From the NCBI GenBank assembly GCA_018819175.1, contig JAHJQQ010000019.1:1-64000 (forward strand): a stretch of 64,000 bases of DNA, written 5' to 3'. Below the pieces are notes generated by a model, which saw only the letters and a program-made list of their open reading frames with translations, did no database searches and had not been told where the DNA came from. Positions 1 to 8,672 of the stretch are shown here, piece by piece. The translations under genes and the position numbers were made by a program. Every line of letters starts with the position of its first letter. Positions within the stretch are counted from its first letter, which is position 1. The DNA comes from Gammaproteobacteria bacterium (lineage in GTDB: Bacteria; Pseudomonadota; Gammaproteobacteria; Thiohalobacterales; Thiohalobacteraceae).

Positions 1-268
1 ATCCGCGCCATGGCGTTGCAGCCCCAAAAGGCGCCAGGCAAGGCGCGAGGAGAGAAGTTTGGTGATTCCAAATGAACGACGAGCAACGCGGCATGGCGCC
101 TTTTGGGGCGCAACCCCCTTTTGGATATCTATGGGGGACGGTGCCCGTTTGCCGCGATCCTGCGTTGCACCTCGCTTATGTACGTCGAGTACACCGCGCT
201 CAGTACGCCTTGGCTCGCGGCAAACGGGCCTCCGTCGCCACGGCGCGGATAGTGTTAACAGGCCCTAA
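1..268. repeat. Dispersed palindromic (MITE-like) repeat, 5' end cut by window
   Basis: No credible gene lies in the first 306 bases. The window opens with ATCCGCGCC and the reverse complement GGCGCGGAT occurs at 242-250, followed by AGTGTTAACAGGCCCTAA to 268. This is the structure of a non-autonomous inverted-repeat element whose left tip (the complement of 251-268) would lie just outside the window. Inside are further GC-rich palindromic segments such as GCGCCTTTTGGGGCGC. Reading frames that cross it show no family features and are treated as spurious. Confidence 0.5.
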
Positions 269-306
269 TAAACAAACAGCACTGCCAGTCACTTCCTGGG
301 GGGATT

Positions 307-642
307 ATGTCATCGGATTTACGCAAAACGCTGCGCAAGGAAATCGCCACCCGGCTTGCGGTGGTCGACGTTAATACCGGTCATATGATCGGTGATTTGG
401 CGAATATCTCCAGCGACGGCTTCATGGTGCTGTCGCGTGAGCCAGTACCCATGAATTCAGTGTTTCAATTGAGCCTGGCCTTGCCAAAAGTCATTCAGGG
501 GGTCGATACCGCCTATTTTGGCGCGGAGAGTCTATGGAGTAATCCCACCGATGATGGCGAACATTATTGGATAGGCTTCCATATTATTGATATTTCTAAG
601 CAAGACGACGAAGTCCTGAAATGGTTTCTGGAATCTGTCTGA
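307..642 (+). CDS. PilZ domain protein (c-di-GMP receptor type)
   Basis: Single-domain protein of 111 aa. It carries the two c-di-GMP-binding signatures of PilZ domains: an RxxxR motif at residues 6-10 (RKTLR) and a D/NxSxxG motif at 33-38 (NISSDG). There is no signal peptide or membrane segment, so it should act in the cytoplasm as a c-di-GMP-responsive adaptor. The ATG is preceded by GGGGGG about 8 bases upstream. It stands alone before slyD, 92 bp downstream. Its target cannot be told from sequence. An HD-GYP gene at the far end of the window (60915-62165) shows that c-di-GMP turnover exists in this organism. Confidence 0.85.
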   Translation: MSSDLRKTLRKEIATRLAVVDVNTGHMIGDLANISSDGFMVLSREPVPMNSVFQLSLALPKVIQGVDTAYFGAESLWSNPTDDGEHYWIGFHIIDISKQDDEVLKWFLESV

Positions 643-734
643 TCCCTGCGGTATCCACCTTTCTATTCCTGTCATTGGCAGGCGCAGTCTAAACCTCTAA
701 ACTGTCGCCTTCTTTTTTTGACAGGTGAACCGTT

Positions 735-1217
735 ATGCAAGTAGCCAAGCACAAGGTTGTGGTCATTGATTACACCCTGACGAATGATCAGGGTGCTGTC
801 ATTGACAGCTCCAAGGATGGTGAGCCCATGGCCTACATTCAGGGCATGAACAACATCATCCCGGGTCTGGAGAATGCGCTGGATGGCAAACAAGCCGGCG
901 ATTCCCTCAAAGTCACTGTTCAACCGAGTGAAGGCTACGGCGAACGTGACGACTCGATGCAACAGCAAGTTCCGCGTGAGATGTTCGATACCCAGGAAGG
1001 CATCCAGGTCGGCATGCAGTTCCATGCCAGCGACGGTGACCGCGTGCATGTCGTCACCGTGGTTGACGCGAACGATACCCATGTCACCGTGGACGGTAAT
1101 CATCCGCTGGCCGGTCAGACGCTGAATTTCGATGTGACGATTGTTGACGTGCGCGATCCGACCAAAGAAGAGATGGAACATGGCCATGTCCATGGACCGG
1201 GTGGGCATCAGCACTGA
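735..1217 (+). CDS. slyD: FKBP-type peptidyl-prolyl isomerase, SlyD family
   Basis: Protein of 160 aa with the SlyD layout: an FKBP half starting AKHKVVVIDYTL, an inserted chaperone (IF) flap in the middle containing the conserved GNHPLAGQTLNFDV segment, and a short His-rich metal-binding tail (HGHVHGPGGHQH) at residues 149-160. It catalyses prolyl isomerisation and acts as a cytoplasmic chaperone and nickel-binding protein. The His-rich tail is shorter than that of E. coli SlyD. AGGTG lies 8 bases upstream of the ATG. A T-rich run (713-720) lies upstream. A distant relative of the SlyD fold appears fused to a methyltransferase at 62350-63552. Confidence 0.93.
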   Translation: MQVAKHKVVVIDYTLTNDQGAVIDSSKDGEPMAYIQGMNNIIPGLENALDGKQAGDSLKVTVQPSEGYGERDDSMQQQVPREMFDTQEGIQVGMQFHASDGDRVHVVTVVDANDTHVTVDGNHPLAGQTLNFDVTIVDVRDPTKEEMEHGHVHGPGGHQH

Positions 1218-1247
1218 TCGGAGTTCGGTGAATTAATGGGGGCTGGG

Positions 1248-1485
1248 CCACTGCTGTCCCACAAACTCCCTCTCCCTCCCGGGAGAGGGTTGGGGAGAGG
1301 GGATCAAAATAGAAAACTGCTTGAATATTAATCCCCTCATCCTGGCCTTCTCCCGGGAGGGAGAAGGGATTATTCTTTTTTCGCCAACAGAGACTTCCAT
1401 GTCCTCTGTCGTCGTTAAATGAGTTAGCGCCTGCAATTCACAGTGTCACCGATGCGCGAACAATATTTATGTGGGACAGCAGTGG
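1248..1485. repeat. MITE-like element with 16-bp TIRs and 7-bp target duplication
   Basis: Perfect terminal inverted repeats CCACTGCTGTCCCACA (1248-1263) and TGTGGGACAGCAGTGG (1470-1485) are flanked directly by a 7-bp direct repeat GGCTGGG (1241-1247 and 1486-1492), as expected for a transposition footprint. Inside (about 1265-1373) is a long palindrome made of CTCCCTCTCCC...GGGAGAAGGGA arms. Its middle, with AGAAAACTGCTTGAA, recurs inverted at 6038-6157. No transposase is encoded, so the element would be non-autonomous. No gene was found between slyD (ends 1217) and glcF (stop at 1727). Confidence 0.7.
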
Positions 1486-1530
1486 GGCTGGGCCGAATGG
1501 CATGACTTAAGGCCATGCTCTCGTTATTTC

Positions 1531-1608
1531 GTCATTCCGGCGCAGGCCGGAATCCAGGGTGCACCCACAGAGGCGTGTTCTGGATCCCGGCATTCGCCGG
1601 GATGACAG
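1531..1608. repeat. GTCATTCCGG-type dispersed palindrome
   Basis: A 78-bp inverted-repeat unit starts GTCATTCCGGCGCAGGCCGG and ends CCGGCATTCGCCGGGATGAC. It belongs to the same family as units at 4148, 15724, 18865 and 45947 in this window. It lies between slyD and the end of glcF. The remaining bases up to 1726 show nothing recognisable. Confidence 0.75.
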
Positions 1609-1726
1609 TTGTACCTAACTAATCAGACTGACCTTAAGTAAATGCCATTCGGGTCAATGGCGGCTTCCACCATCCGAGTTTCAATCTTGTTTCAGACAGT
1701 ACTGTGCCGTCTCTGAACCCTATTGT

Positions 1727-2935
1727 TTAGTCATCCAACAACTCAATCCAATGTCGCACCGGCACCTCGCTGCCGCTCGCCAAATGTAATTGACAGCCCA
1801 CGTTGGCCGTCACGATCAATTCCGGCTTCCCGCTTTGCAGGGCATCCAGTTTGTTGTCGCGCAGTTGTTGCGAGAGTTTCGGCTGTAACAGCGAATAGCT
1901 GCCGGCGGAGCCGCAGCACAGATGACTGTCGCGCACCTCGGTCAGTTCAAAACCCAGGTTAGTCAGGAGGCCCTCTACGGCCCCCGGCAAATTTTGGCCA
2001 TGTTGCAATGTGCAGGGTGCGTGAACGGCGATGCGACGGTTCTTCCCGAAATTACCCAGCTTGGTCAGATCTTCTGCTGCAAGCACCTCACTCAGGTCGC
2101 GTGTCAATGCAGAGATCCGCGCAGCTTTATCTGCATAGCCCGGGTCATGCGCAAGTAAAGGACCATATTCCTTGACCATCACCCCGCAACCACTGGCAGT
2201 CATCACAATGGTTTCTATGCCTTGCTCAATATAGGGCCACCAGGCATCGATATTGCGACGCATGAAATTCAATGCTTCTGTTTCGGCGCTGAGGTGATGA
2301 CTCAATGCCCCACAGCAACCGGCGGTTGGTGCCGTGATCAGTGATATTCCCAATCGATCCAGCACGCGCGCTGCAGCGGCATTGGTGTTTGGTGTGGTGC
2401 TGGATTGTGCGCAGCCGGCCAGTACCAGCATGCGCCGTGTATGCTGCGCAGTCGGCCATTCACCAACGGCCTGTGGCGGTGGAATCTTTGTGCGTAGTGA
2501 CTTGGGCAACAGCGGCCGTACGTGCTGGCCAAGCCGTAACAGACTGCCGAAGCGGTTTGGATGCGGCAGTACGCCGCGCAACAAACGACGGAAAACGCGT
2601 TCAGTGAGGGGGCGTGCGACACGTTGTTCGGCGATACCGCGACCGATGTCCGCCAGACGCCCGTAACGCACACCGGAAGGGCAGGTGGTTTCGCAGGCGC
2701 GGCAGGTCAGACAGCGGTCCAGATGAATCTGGGTATCACGCGTCACCGGTTGGCCTTCCAGCATCTGCTTGATGAGATAGATGCGTCCGCGCGGACCGTC
2801 GAGCTCATCGCCGAGCAGTTGATACGTGGGACAGGTGGCCGTGCAGAATCCGCAATGGACACAGCTGCGCAAAATGGCATCGGCCTCCTGACCTTCAGGG
2901 GTACTCAGAACGGCAGCGGTGAGTGTTGTTTGCAT
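1727..2935 (-). CDS. glcF: Glycolate oxidase iron-sulfur subunit GlcF
   Basis: 402-aa subunit that passes electrons from the FAD subunits of glycolate oxidase to the membrane quinone pool. Two ferredoxin-type [4Fe-4S] clusters are visible near the N-terminus (CVHCGFCTATCP and CLTCRACETTCP). Two CCG-type cysteine-rich modules follow in the C-terminal half (GCCGAL and CCGSAG). It is the last gene of a minus-strand glcD-glcE-glcF set, 8 bp after glcE. Glycolate oxidation fits an autotroph that must dispose of 2-phosphoglycolate made by RuBisCO. That link is inference, as no RuBisCO genes are in the window. Confidence 0.93.
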   Translation of the reverse strand: MQTTLTAAVLSTPEGQEADAILRSCVHCGFCTATCPTYQLLGDELDGPRGRIYLIKQMLEGQPVTRDTQIHLDRCLTCRACETTCPSGVRYGRLADIGRGIAEQRVARPLTERVFRRLLRGVLPHPNRFGSLLRLGQHVRPLLPKSLRTKIPPPQAVGEWPTAQHTRRMLVLAGCAQSSTTPNTNAAAARVLDRLGISLITAPTAGCCGALSHHLSAETEALNFMRRNIDAWWPYIEQGIETIVMTASGCGVMVKEYGPLLAHDPGYADKAARISALTRDLSEVLAAEDLTKLGNFGKNRRIAVHAPCTLQHGQNLPGAVEGLLTNLGFELTEVRDSHLCCGSAGSYSLLQPKLSQQLRDNKLDALQSGKPELIVTANVGCQLHLASGSEVPVRHWIELLDD

Positions 2936-2943
2936 AGATTGAT

Positions 2944-4005
2944 TTACATTTCCGGATACATGCGCCCGATATTGAAAATACCGTGCGGATCGAAGGCCAG
3001 CTTCAGGCGTTTATGCAGGGCCAGCAGTCCGGCAGGCAGGGGTTGAAAAACCGTATCGCGGTCTGAGCCACGAAAACGCATGGCATGACCACCGGCCGCA
3101 GCCGCCATTGTGAAAATACTCTCCGCGGACGCATCGGTCTTGAGCCAGTACAGCGCGCCGCCCCAGTCGATGCGTTGTTTGCCTTGGACAGCGATACGCC
3201 TGGTATTGCTCGGAACAGAAACTCGCCAAAGGTCGCCAGCACTGGTAAAGAAGGCACTTTGTTGTTCACGTAGGTGTTCCCAGAACTGTGCCCCACGCGG
3301 GTCCGGTTCTCCACCCATGCGACGTCGTGCGGCAGCCACGGCCTGGTCTGCGCCGGATAAACGAACATGCAAACGATCGCCGTCGTAGCACAAGCCGGAC
3401 ACTGGTAGTGCATCTCGCTGCCAGTTGGCCATATCTGTCAACGCAGATTCGGCGTCGAGTTCCAGGTGTAAATAGCTTTCCACCGCGGGAAGCGGCAGCA
3501 CCTTGAGCGAGATTTCCATAAGCACACCGAGGGTCCCATAGGCACCACACATCAGCCGCGAGACATCATAACCGGCTACGTTCTTCATCACTTCGCCGCC
3601 GAAGCTGAGATGCTCGCCCGCGCCGTTGATGATTTTCATACCGAGCACGAAATCGCGCGCGGAGCCACGAAATGGACGTGCCGGTCCCGACAGACCGCAA
3701 GCAAGGGTGCCGCCGAGCGTCGCTGTCGGGCCGAAATGCGGCGGTTCGAAGGCCAGCATCTGGCCGCGTTCGGCCAACGCGGCTTCGATCTCTGATAACG
3801 GTGTCCCTGCACGCGCGGTGATCACCAGCTCAGTGGGCTCGTATCGCACAATACCGCGCACTGCACTGATATCCAGTTGTGTCCCTTGGGTATGACGACC
3901 CAGGAAATCCTTGCTGCCACCGGCGCGGATGACCAGCGGAGTTTTAGCGGCGGCAGCGCTACGCACCTGCTCGATGATGGATTCAGTGGCGGTATTGTCA
4001 GACAT
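2944..4005 (-). CDS. glcE: Glycolate oxidase FAD-binding subunit GlcE
   Basis: 353-aa FAD-binding (PCMH/VAO-type) subunit. The N-terminal half has the flavin-binding pattern, with a TATLGGTLACGLSGPAR stretch, and a later GGEVMKNVAGYDVSRLMCGA segment typical of GlcE. It ends with the FDPHGIFNIGRM signature shared with GlcD. It is shorter than GlcD, as usual, and acts with GlcD and GlcF to oxidise glycolate to glyoxylate. The ATG at 4005 follows the 400-bp repeat block that separates it from glcD, so the operon may depend on read-through or on a promoter inside the repeats. Confidence 0.92.
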   Translation of the reverse strand: MSDNTATESIIEQVRSAAAAKTPLVIRAGGSKDFLGRHTQGTQLDISAVRGIVRYEPTELVITARAGTPLSEIEAALAERGQMLAFEPPHFGPTATLGGTLACGLSGPARPFRGSARDFVLGMKIINGAGEHLSFGGEVMKNVAGYDVSRLMCGAYGTLGVLMEISLKVLPLPAVESYLHLELDAESALTDMANWQRDALPVSGLCYDGDRLHVRLSGADQAVAAARRRMGGEPDPRGAQFWEHLREQQSAFFTSAGDLWRVSVPSNTRRIAVQGKQRIDWGGALYWLKTDASAESIFTMAAAAGGHAMRFRGSDRDTVFQPLPAGLLALHKRLKLAFDPHGIFNIGRMYPEM

Positions 4006-4023
4006 GGTTTATGGGAACTGGGG

Positions 4024-4397
4024 TTTGAACCGCCAAGGTGCCAAGGACGCCAAGAAGGTTTGAACCGCAGAGGCGCAGAGGCGCAAAGAAAGAAATTGTT
4101 GTGTTATGCGCGTATAAAATCACGCACCTTTTACTCATTATCGAGCCGTCATTCCGGCGTATGCCGGACAAAAGCGCGCAGCGCGTTGAACGCCGTTTAG
4201 GCGGCCGGCAGGGCGAGCGCAGCGAGTAATCCATGTGATTCAAGGCACTGGATTCCGGCATACGCCGGAATGACGGATTGATTAGAGTTTCCCGAAGCAA
4301 CAAGTATCGAATAAATAATCTATGGATTGAGAGCACCCAACTGCATGGCACATTTAAAACGCTTTTCTTTGCGTCTCTGCGCCTTTGCGGTTCAAAA
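4024..4397. repeat. Composite repeat block inside the glc operon
   Basis: The 400 bp between glcD and glcE hold no gene. Outer arms at 4059-4092 and 4363-4397 are near-perfect inverted copies (TTTGAACCGCAGAGGCGCAG type, three mismatches over about 33 bp). The left arm is preceded by a diverged tandem copy (4024-4056). Nested inside is a 127-bp core (4148-4274) starting GTCATTCCGGCGTATGCCGG and ending CGGCATACGCCGGAATGAC. The core is homologous to 15724-15850 except for an inverted 27-bp segment at 4228-4254. Confidence 0.8.
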
Positions 4398-4405
4398 TAA
4401 ATCAT

Positions 4406-5902
4406 TCAAAACCGCTCCAACTCAGGATGCGCCAGCTTGCCATGATGCACATGCATGGCGCCGAATTCGGCACAGCGGTGCAGGGTGGGCACGGCCTTGC
4501 CGGGATTCAGCAGACCCTCAGGATCGAATGCGGCCTTCACGGCATGGAACTGCTGTAATTCCGCAGCCGCGAATTGCACACACATCTGATCGATCTTTTC
4601 CATGCCGACGCCATGCTCACCGGTGATGGTGCCGCCGACTTCGACGCAGAGTTCCAGGATCTTGCCGCCGAATTCCTCGGTGCGCTGGAGTTCGCCGGGC
4701 TTGTTGGCATCGTAAAGAATCAGTGGGTGCAGATTGCCGTCGCCGGCATGAAAGACATTCGCGACGGGCAGCGCATATTCCTGGGAGAGTTCGGTAATAC
4801 GTTTCAGCACGTGTGGCAGGTGCCGACGCGGTATGGTGCCATCCATGCAATAGTAATCGGGTGAGATTCGACCAACGGCCGGAAAGGCCGCCTTGCGTCC
4901 TTTCCAGAAACGCAGACGCTCGTCCTCGTCGACTGCGGTACGCACTTCGATGGCGCCGGATTCCAGCAGTAATGCGCGGACGCTGGCGATATGCTCGGAG
5001 ACTTCTTCGTTGGTGCCGTCGACTTCACACAACAGGATCGCTTCGCATTGCGGATATCCCGCATGCACGAAATCCTCCGCGGCCTGGATGGCCAGCCGGT
5101 CCATCATTTCCAGTCCGGCCGGAATCACGCCGGCCGCGATAATGTCGCCCACCGCCTGACCGGCCTTTTCGATGTCATCGAAAGCGGCAAGAATAACCTG
5201 GGCACGGTCGGGAATCGGCAGCAATCGCACAGTGATTTCCGTGATGACGCCCAGCATGCCTTCCGAGCCGGTCATGAGTGCGAGCAGGTCATAACCGGCG
5301 CTGTCGAGCGCCTCGCTGCCGATTACCAGTTTCTCACCCTCAATGGTCAATATTTCCAGACGCAGGATGTTGTGCACGGTGAGACCGTATTTCAGACAGT
5401 GCACACCACCGGAATTCTCGGCTACATTACCGCCAATACTGCAGGCGATCTGCGAGGAAGGGTCCGGCGCATAATAAAGTCCGTAGGCCTTGGCCGCGTC
5501 AGAGATGGCCAGATTGCGCACACCGGGTTGTACGCGTGCAATGCGCGCATCGGCGTCGATAGAGAGGATGTTGCTGAAGCGCGCGAGACTCAGGACCAGC
5601 CCGTCACTGTGTGGCAGGGCGCCTCCGGAGAGTCCGGTACCGGCGCCACGCGCGACGACCGGGATCTGACGCGCATGGCAGAGTTTCAGAATCGCCTGCA
5701 CCTGGTCGACGGTTTCGGGCAACACGACGGCCAGCGGCAGGGCACGATAGGCTGACAGGCCATCGCATTCATAAGGATGCAGGGATTCGTCACTGGCAAT
5801 AATGGCCGATGCGGGCACGATCGTCAGCAATGCCCCGGCTAAACCGGATTGCGCACGCACGCGTTGCAGGTGGTTTTGGTGCGAAGGGTGGTGTTCTGTC
5901 AT
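4406..5902 (-). CDS. glcD: Glycolate oxidase FAD subunit GlcD
   Basis: 498-aa catalytic flavoprotein of glycolate oxidase, of FAD-linked oxidase/D-lactate dehydrogenase type. The FAD-binding PCMH domain is in the first half (VVARGAGTGLSGGALP around residue 80, then SIGGNVAENSGGVHCLKYG). The C-terminal half has the FAD-linked oxidase signature HAGDGNLHP and GEHGVG, and ends DPEGLLNPGK. First gene of the minus-strand glc set. No strong ribosome site precedes the ATG at 5902. A D-lactate dehydrogenase role would be possible in isolation, but the linked GlcE and GlcF argue for glycolate. Confidence 0.92.
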   Translation of the reverse strand: MTEHHPSHQNHLQRVRAQSGLAGALLTIVPASAIIASDESLHPYECDGLSAYRALPLAVVLPETVDQVQAILKLCHARQIPVVARGAGTGLSGGALPHSDGLVLSLARFSNILSIDADARIARVQPGVRNLAISDAAKAYGLYYAPDPSSQIACSIGGNVAENSGGVHCLKYGLTVHNILRLEILTIEGEKLVIGSEALDSAGYDLLALMTGSEGMLGVITEITVRLLPIPDRAQVILAAFDDIEKAGQAVGDIIAAGVIPAGLEMMDRLAIQAAEDFVHAGYPQCEAILLCEVDGTNEEVSEHIASVRALLLESGAIEVRTAVDEDERLRFWKGRKAAFPAVGRISPDYYCMDGTIPRRHLPHVLKRITELSQEYALPVANVFHAGDGNLHPLILYDANKPGELQRTEEFGGKILELCVEVGGTITGEHGVGMEKIDQMCVQFAAAELQQFHAVKAAFDPEGLLNPGKAVPTLHRCAEFGAMHVHHGKLAHPELERF

Positions 5903-6037
5903 GCCGGCGATTATCCGGATGTTAAGGTACTAGAGCTACCCCACTGTTAGCACCTATCTCAAAATGCATCTAGCGCGTCTTTGCGGTGTTGCAAACCCCG
6001 CTCCGGTGGCTCATTACTGCGGGCGAAAAACGAAGGG

Positions 6038-6157
6038 TCCCTTCTCCCCCAGGGAGAAGGACAGGATGAGGGCATCTCTTCAAGCAGTTTTCTATTTTGA
6101 GCACCCTCACCCTAACCCTCTCCCTGGGGGAGAGGGGATACTGGGACAGCAATGGGC
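6038..6157. repeat. Second copy of the CTCCC/GGGAG palindromic repeat, inverted
   Basis: The region 5903-6219 has no gene. It holds a palindromic repeat with arms CCCTTCTCCCCCAGGGAGAAG and CCCTCTCCCTGGGGGAGAGG and a middle TCAAGCAGTTTTCTATTTTG. This matches, in the opposite orientation, the core of the element at 1248-1485. The similarity continues into GGGACAGCA beside the right arm (6143-6152), a remnant of that element's terminal repeat. Confidence 0.7.
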
Positions 6158-6219
6158 GATAGTTCATCGCACTACGTTTGCGTTCATAGCCGTGTTTACA
6201 GGATAAAAAGGAACAGCTT

Positions 6220-6876
6220 GTGGATCACGATTTCTGGCATGCCCGATGGAAAGCAAATGAGATAGGTTTTCACCAGGCCGAGGTTAATGCGTATTTACAG
6301 ACGTATTGGCCGCGGCTCAACATCCCGGCAGGTGGTACGGTATTCGTCCCGCTGTGTGGCAAGAGTCGCGATATGCTCTGGCTGGCGAGTCAGGGATTCA
6401 AGGTTATCGGGGTCGAGATCAGCGCCCTGGCCGTCGAAGCTTTCTTCACAGAAAACGGGTTGCAACCGCAGCGGCAAGAGCTGGCTGGCTACAGTCGCTA
6501 CTCAGCCGGTGAGATTGTTATCCTCATGGGTGATTACTTCAGCCTTCAACCCGAGCAGTTAGGTGATATTGCCGGTGTCTATGACCGTGCATCCCTGATT
6601 GCGTTATCACCCAGGATGCGTGCGGCCTATGCGCAACAGATGGCCAAGCTCATACCCACCGGTGTCGCTTCGTTTCTGGTCTCGCTGGATTATCCTCAGG
6701 CAGAAATGGACGGACCGCCGTTTGCCATTTCCGCCACTGGCGTGGAGCAGCTGTTTGCGGCTGACTTCGAGATACGTCCTCTCGCGAGTATCGACATCCT
6801 CGCTGAAAACCCCCGTTTCCAGGCCCGTGGCCTGAGCCATCTGCAGGAACAGCTGTACCGTTTGGTGCGCCGCTGA
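6220..6876 (+). CDS. tpm: Thiopurine S-methyltransferase
   Basis: 218-aa class I SAM-dependent methyltransferase of the TPMT family. It starts MDHDFWHARWKANEIGFHQ, the family's typical N-terminus, followed by the SAM-binding region VFVPLCGKSRDMLWLASQG and VIGVEIS, and the YDRASLIALSPRMR segment. In bacteria such enzymes methylate thiols and metalloids such as selenium and tellurium compounds. The start is GTG at 6220, with AAAAGGAA just upstream. It is monocistronic between repeats and an unrelated operon. Confidence 0.92.
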   Translation: MDHDFWHARWKANEIGFHQAEVNAYLQTYWPRLNIPAGGTVFVPLCGKSRDMLWLASQGFKVIGVEISALAVEAFFTENGLQPQRQELAGYSRYSAGEIVILMGDYFSLQPEQLGDIAGVYDRASLIALSPRMRAAYAQQMAKLIPTGVASFLVSLDYPQAEMDGPPFAISATGVEQLFAADFEIRPLASIDILAENPRFQARGLSHLQEQLYRLVRR

Positions 6877-7070
6877 GGCCCGTTTTGGGCTATCGACTCT
6901 GGTATTGGCTCAGGTCTTGCAATTAAAGCCTTGAATCTAAGCTATATCTTAATGACGGCGTGACGATGAGGGCGACCCCCCCTCCGAACGCACCGACCAA
7001 TGCCGCGCTGCACAGAGTGAGCATAACGGGTGTAATGCATTGATATAAAGCAGAATAAGGAGTTTTTGGG

Positions 7071-8663
7071 ATGATGGGCAAACGGCATTCACGGGCAGCA
7101 ACTGGACAACTCCATGGCCTGCACTGGTTTCTGAGGAGCGTCGGGATTCTGTTGCTCTGTGGCTGGATGTTGCCACTGAGCGCTGCGGAAGACAGCCATG
7201 GTGTGGACGCCGTGCTGGTCATAGACAGTTCCGGCAGCATGAAACAAACCGACCCGCGTCGCCTGCGTGTGCCGGCCGCCAAAATGTTCATCTCTCTGCT
7301 GAGCAGTAGCGACCGCGTCGGCCTGATCAGCTTCAGCGACAATGGCTACCCGATTGCGCATTTAACCCAGGCTGACAAACAACACCAGGCTGAACTGCTC
7401 GCCAGTGTGGAAAAGGTGTCCGCCAAGGGTGCCTACACCAATCTTTATGCGGCACTCGCCAAGGGCTATGAAATGCTCAAACGCGAGGGCGACAGCAAGC
7501 GTCGGCGCATGCTGGTGTTGATGTCGGACGGCAAGATGGATACCGGCGACTTCGAGCAGGATAAGGCGCTGATCGAAAAGATCCGCAGCGAGATGCTCGC
7601 CACCCTGGTGCAGGAAGGTATCGAGGTGTACACCATCGCCTTTACCGAAGCCTCCGATATGCCTCTCATGGAGCAGATTTCCGAACAGACCGCGGCGCTG
7701 TCGCGCATGGCGTCCAACGACCGGGAACTGCATCAGGTCTTCAGTCAGATTTTCGAGAGCGCAAAACAGCCGGATATGCTGCCGATGGACGAGGGCAGTT
7801 TCATGGTCGATACGGCCGTTGAAGAGGTGACGGTGGTTGCCTCGAAGGCCAGCGCGGATGTCGAAATCAATTTATTAATGCCGGATGGTCGCAAGATTGT
7901 CGCTGCTAATGCGGGCAATGCGGTGCGTTGGTTCAAGTCCGAGCAGTTCGACATGATTACGGTCGAAAAACCGCCGGCGGGTCAATGGAAGCTGGTTTAT
8001 AGCGATAACCGGGGCGACCGCGCCTACGTGGTGACCAAGCTTGGCGTGGATGCGCGCGTCGGTGAGGCGCCGATTTATGTCGATGCGGAACAGACCTCAG
8101 AGGCCTGGCTGCATGATAACGGCGAGGTGATCACGAAACCGGAAATCCTGGCGCAAACCACCTTCATGCTGGAAATCATTCAGCCCGACGGGAAAGCGGC
8201 CGAAACACCGCTCGCCGATGCGGGTATGACAGGTGATCGTGCAGCGGGTGATGGTGTCTACAGCAATCTCCTGGCCTTTGCTCAACCCGGCCAGCATCAG
8301 GTCCGCGTGATCGCCAAGAATCCGAATTTCCAGCGTGAAAAGTCCATTATTGTCAGCGTGGCGACACCGACCGTCGACACGACACAGCCACCCATGCCGG
8401 AACCAGCCCCCGTGGTGGAGCCGGTACCGGAACCTGAACCCGTAGTGGAAACACCTGCAGAGGCGCCGCCGGTTAGCGAAGAGAGCATCAAGGAAGAGCC
8501 GCTGCCTGAAGAAGGTATGAATATAGGGCTAATGGTTTCCTTGTTCGTACTGGTCAATATTGTCATTGCGGCTGGTGTGGGTGGATTCCTGTTCTGGCGC
8601 AAACGCAAGGCCGCCAAGGCTGCCGCTGATGCCACTGAAGCAGACGCGGACGAAGAGAAATAA
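7071..8663 (+). CDS. Membrane-anchored von Willebrand factor A protein
   Basis: 530 aa. A signal peptide (to about residue 40) is followed by a VWA domain with an intact metal-ion-dependent adhesion motif (DSSGSMKQTDP, about residues 52-62; later MSDGKMDTGD). A beta-rich middle follows, then a Pro/Glu-rich linker (about 430-480), one transmembrane helix (about 484-508) and a short basic/acidic cytoplasmic tail. The fold should display the VWA domain in the periplasm. AAGGAG lies 12 bases before the ATG at 7071, and a second ATG follows directly. It is paired with the downstream coiled-coil membrane protein, 9 bp away. The partner and role are unknown. Confidence 0.8.
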   Translation: MMGKRHSRAATGQLHGLHWFLRSVGILLLCGWMLPLSAAEDSHGVDAVLVIDSSGSMKQTDPRRLRVPAAKMFISLLSSSDRVGLISFSDNGYPIAHLTQADKQHQAELLASVEKVSAKGAYTNLYAALAKGYEMLKREGDSKRRRMLVLMSDGKMDTGDFEQDKALIEKIRSEMLATLVQEGIEVYTIAFTEASDMPLMEQISEQTAALSRMASNDRELHQVFSQIFESAKQPDMLPMDEGSFMVDTAVEEVTVVASKASADVEINLLMPDGRKIVAANAGNAVRWFKSEQFDMITVEKPPAGQWKLVYSDNRGDRAYVVTKLGVDARVGEAPIYVDAEQTSEAWLHDNGEVITKPEILAQTTFMLEIIQPDGKAAETPLADAGMTGDRAAGDGVYSNLLAFAQPGQHQVRVIAKNPNFQREKSIIVSVATPTVDTTQPPMPEPAPVVEPVPEPEPVVETPAEAPPVSEESIKEEPLPEEGMNIGLMVSLFVLVNIVIAAGVGGFLFWRKRKAAKAAADATEADADEEK

Positions 8664-8672
8664 TTCGCACCG

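Noticed and set aside
4991..5755. 254-codon plus-strand frame inside glcD
   Set aside because: Antisense to conserved FAD-binding motifs of GlcD.
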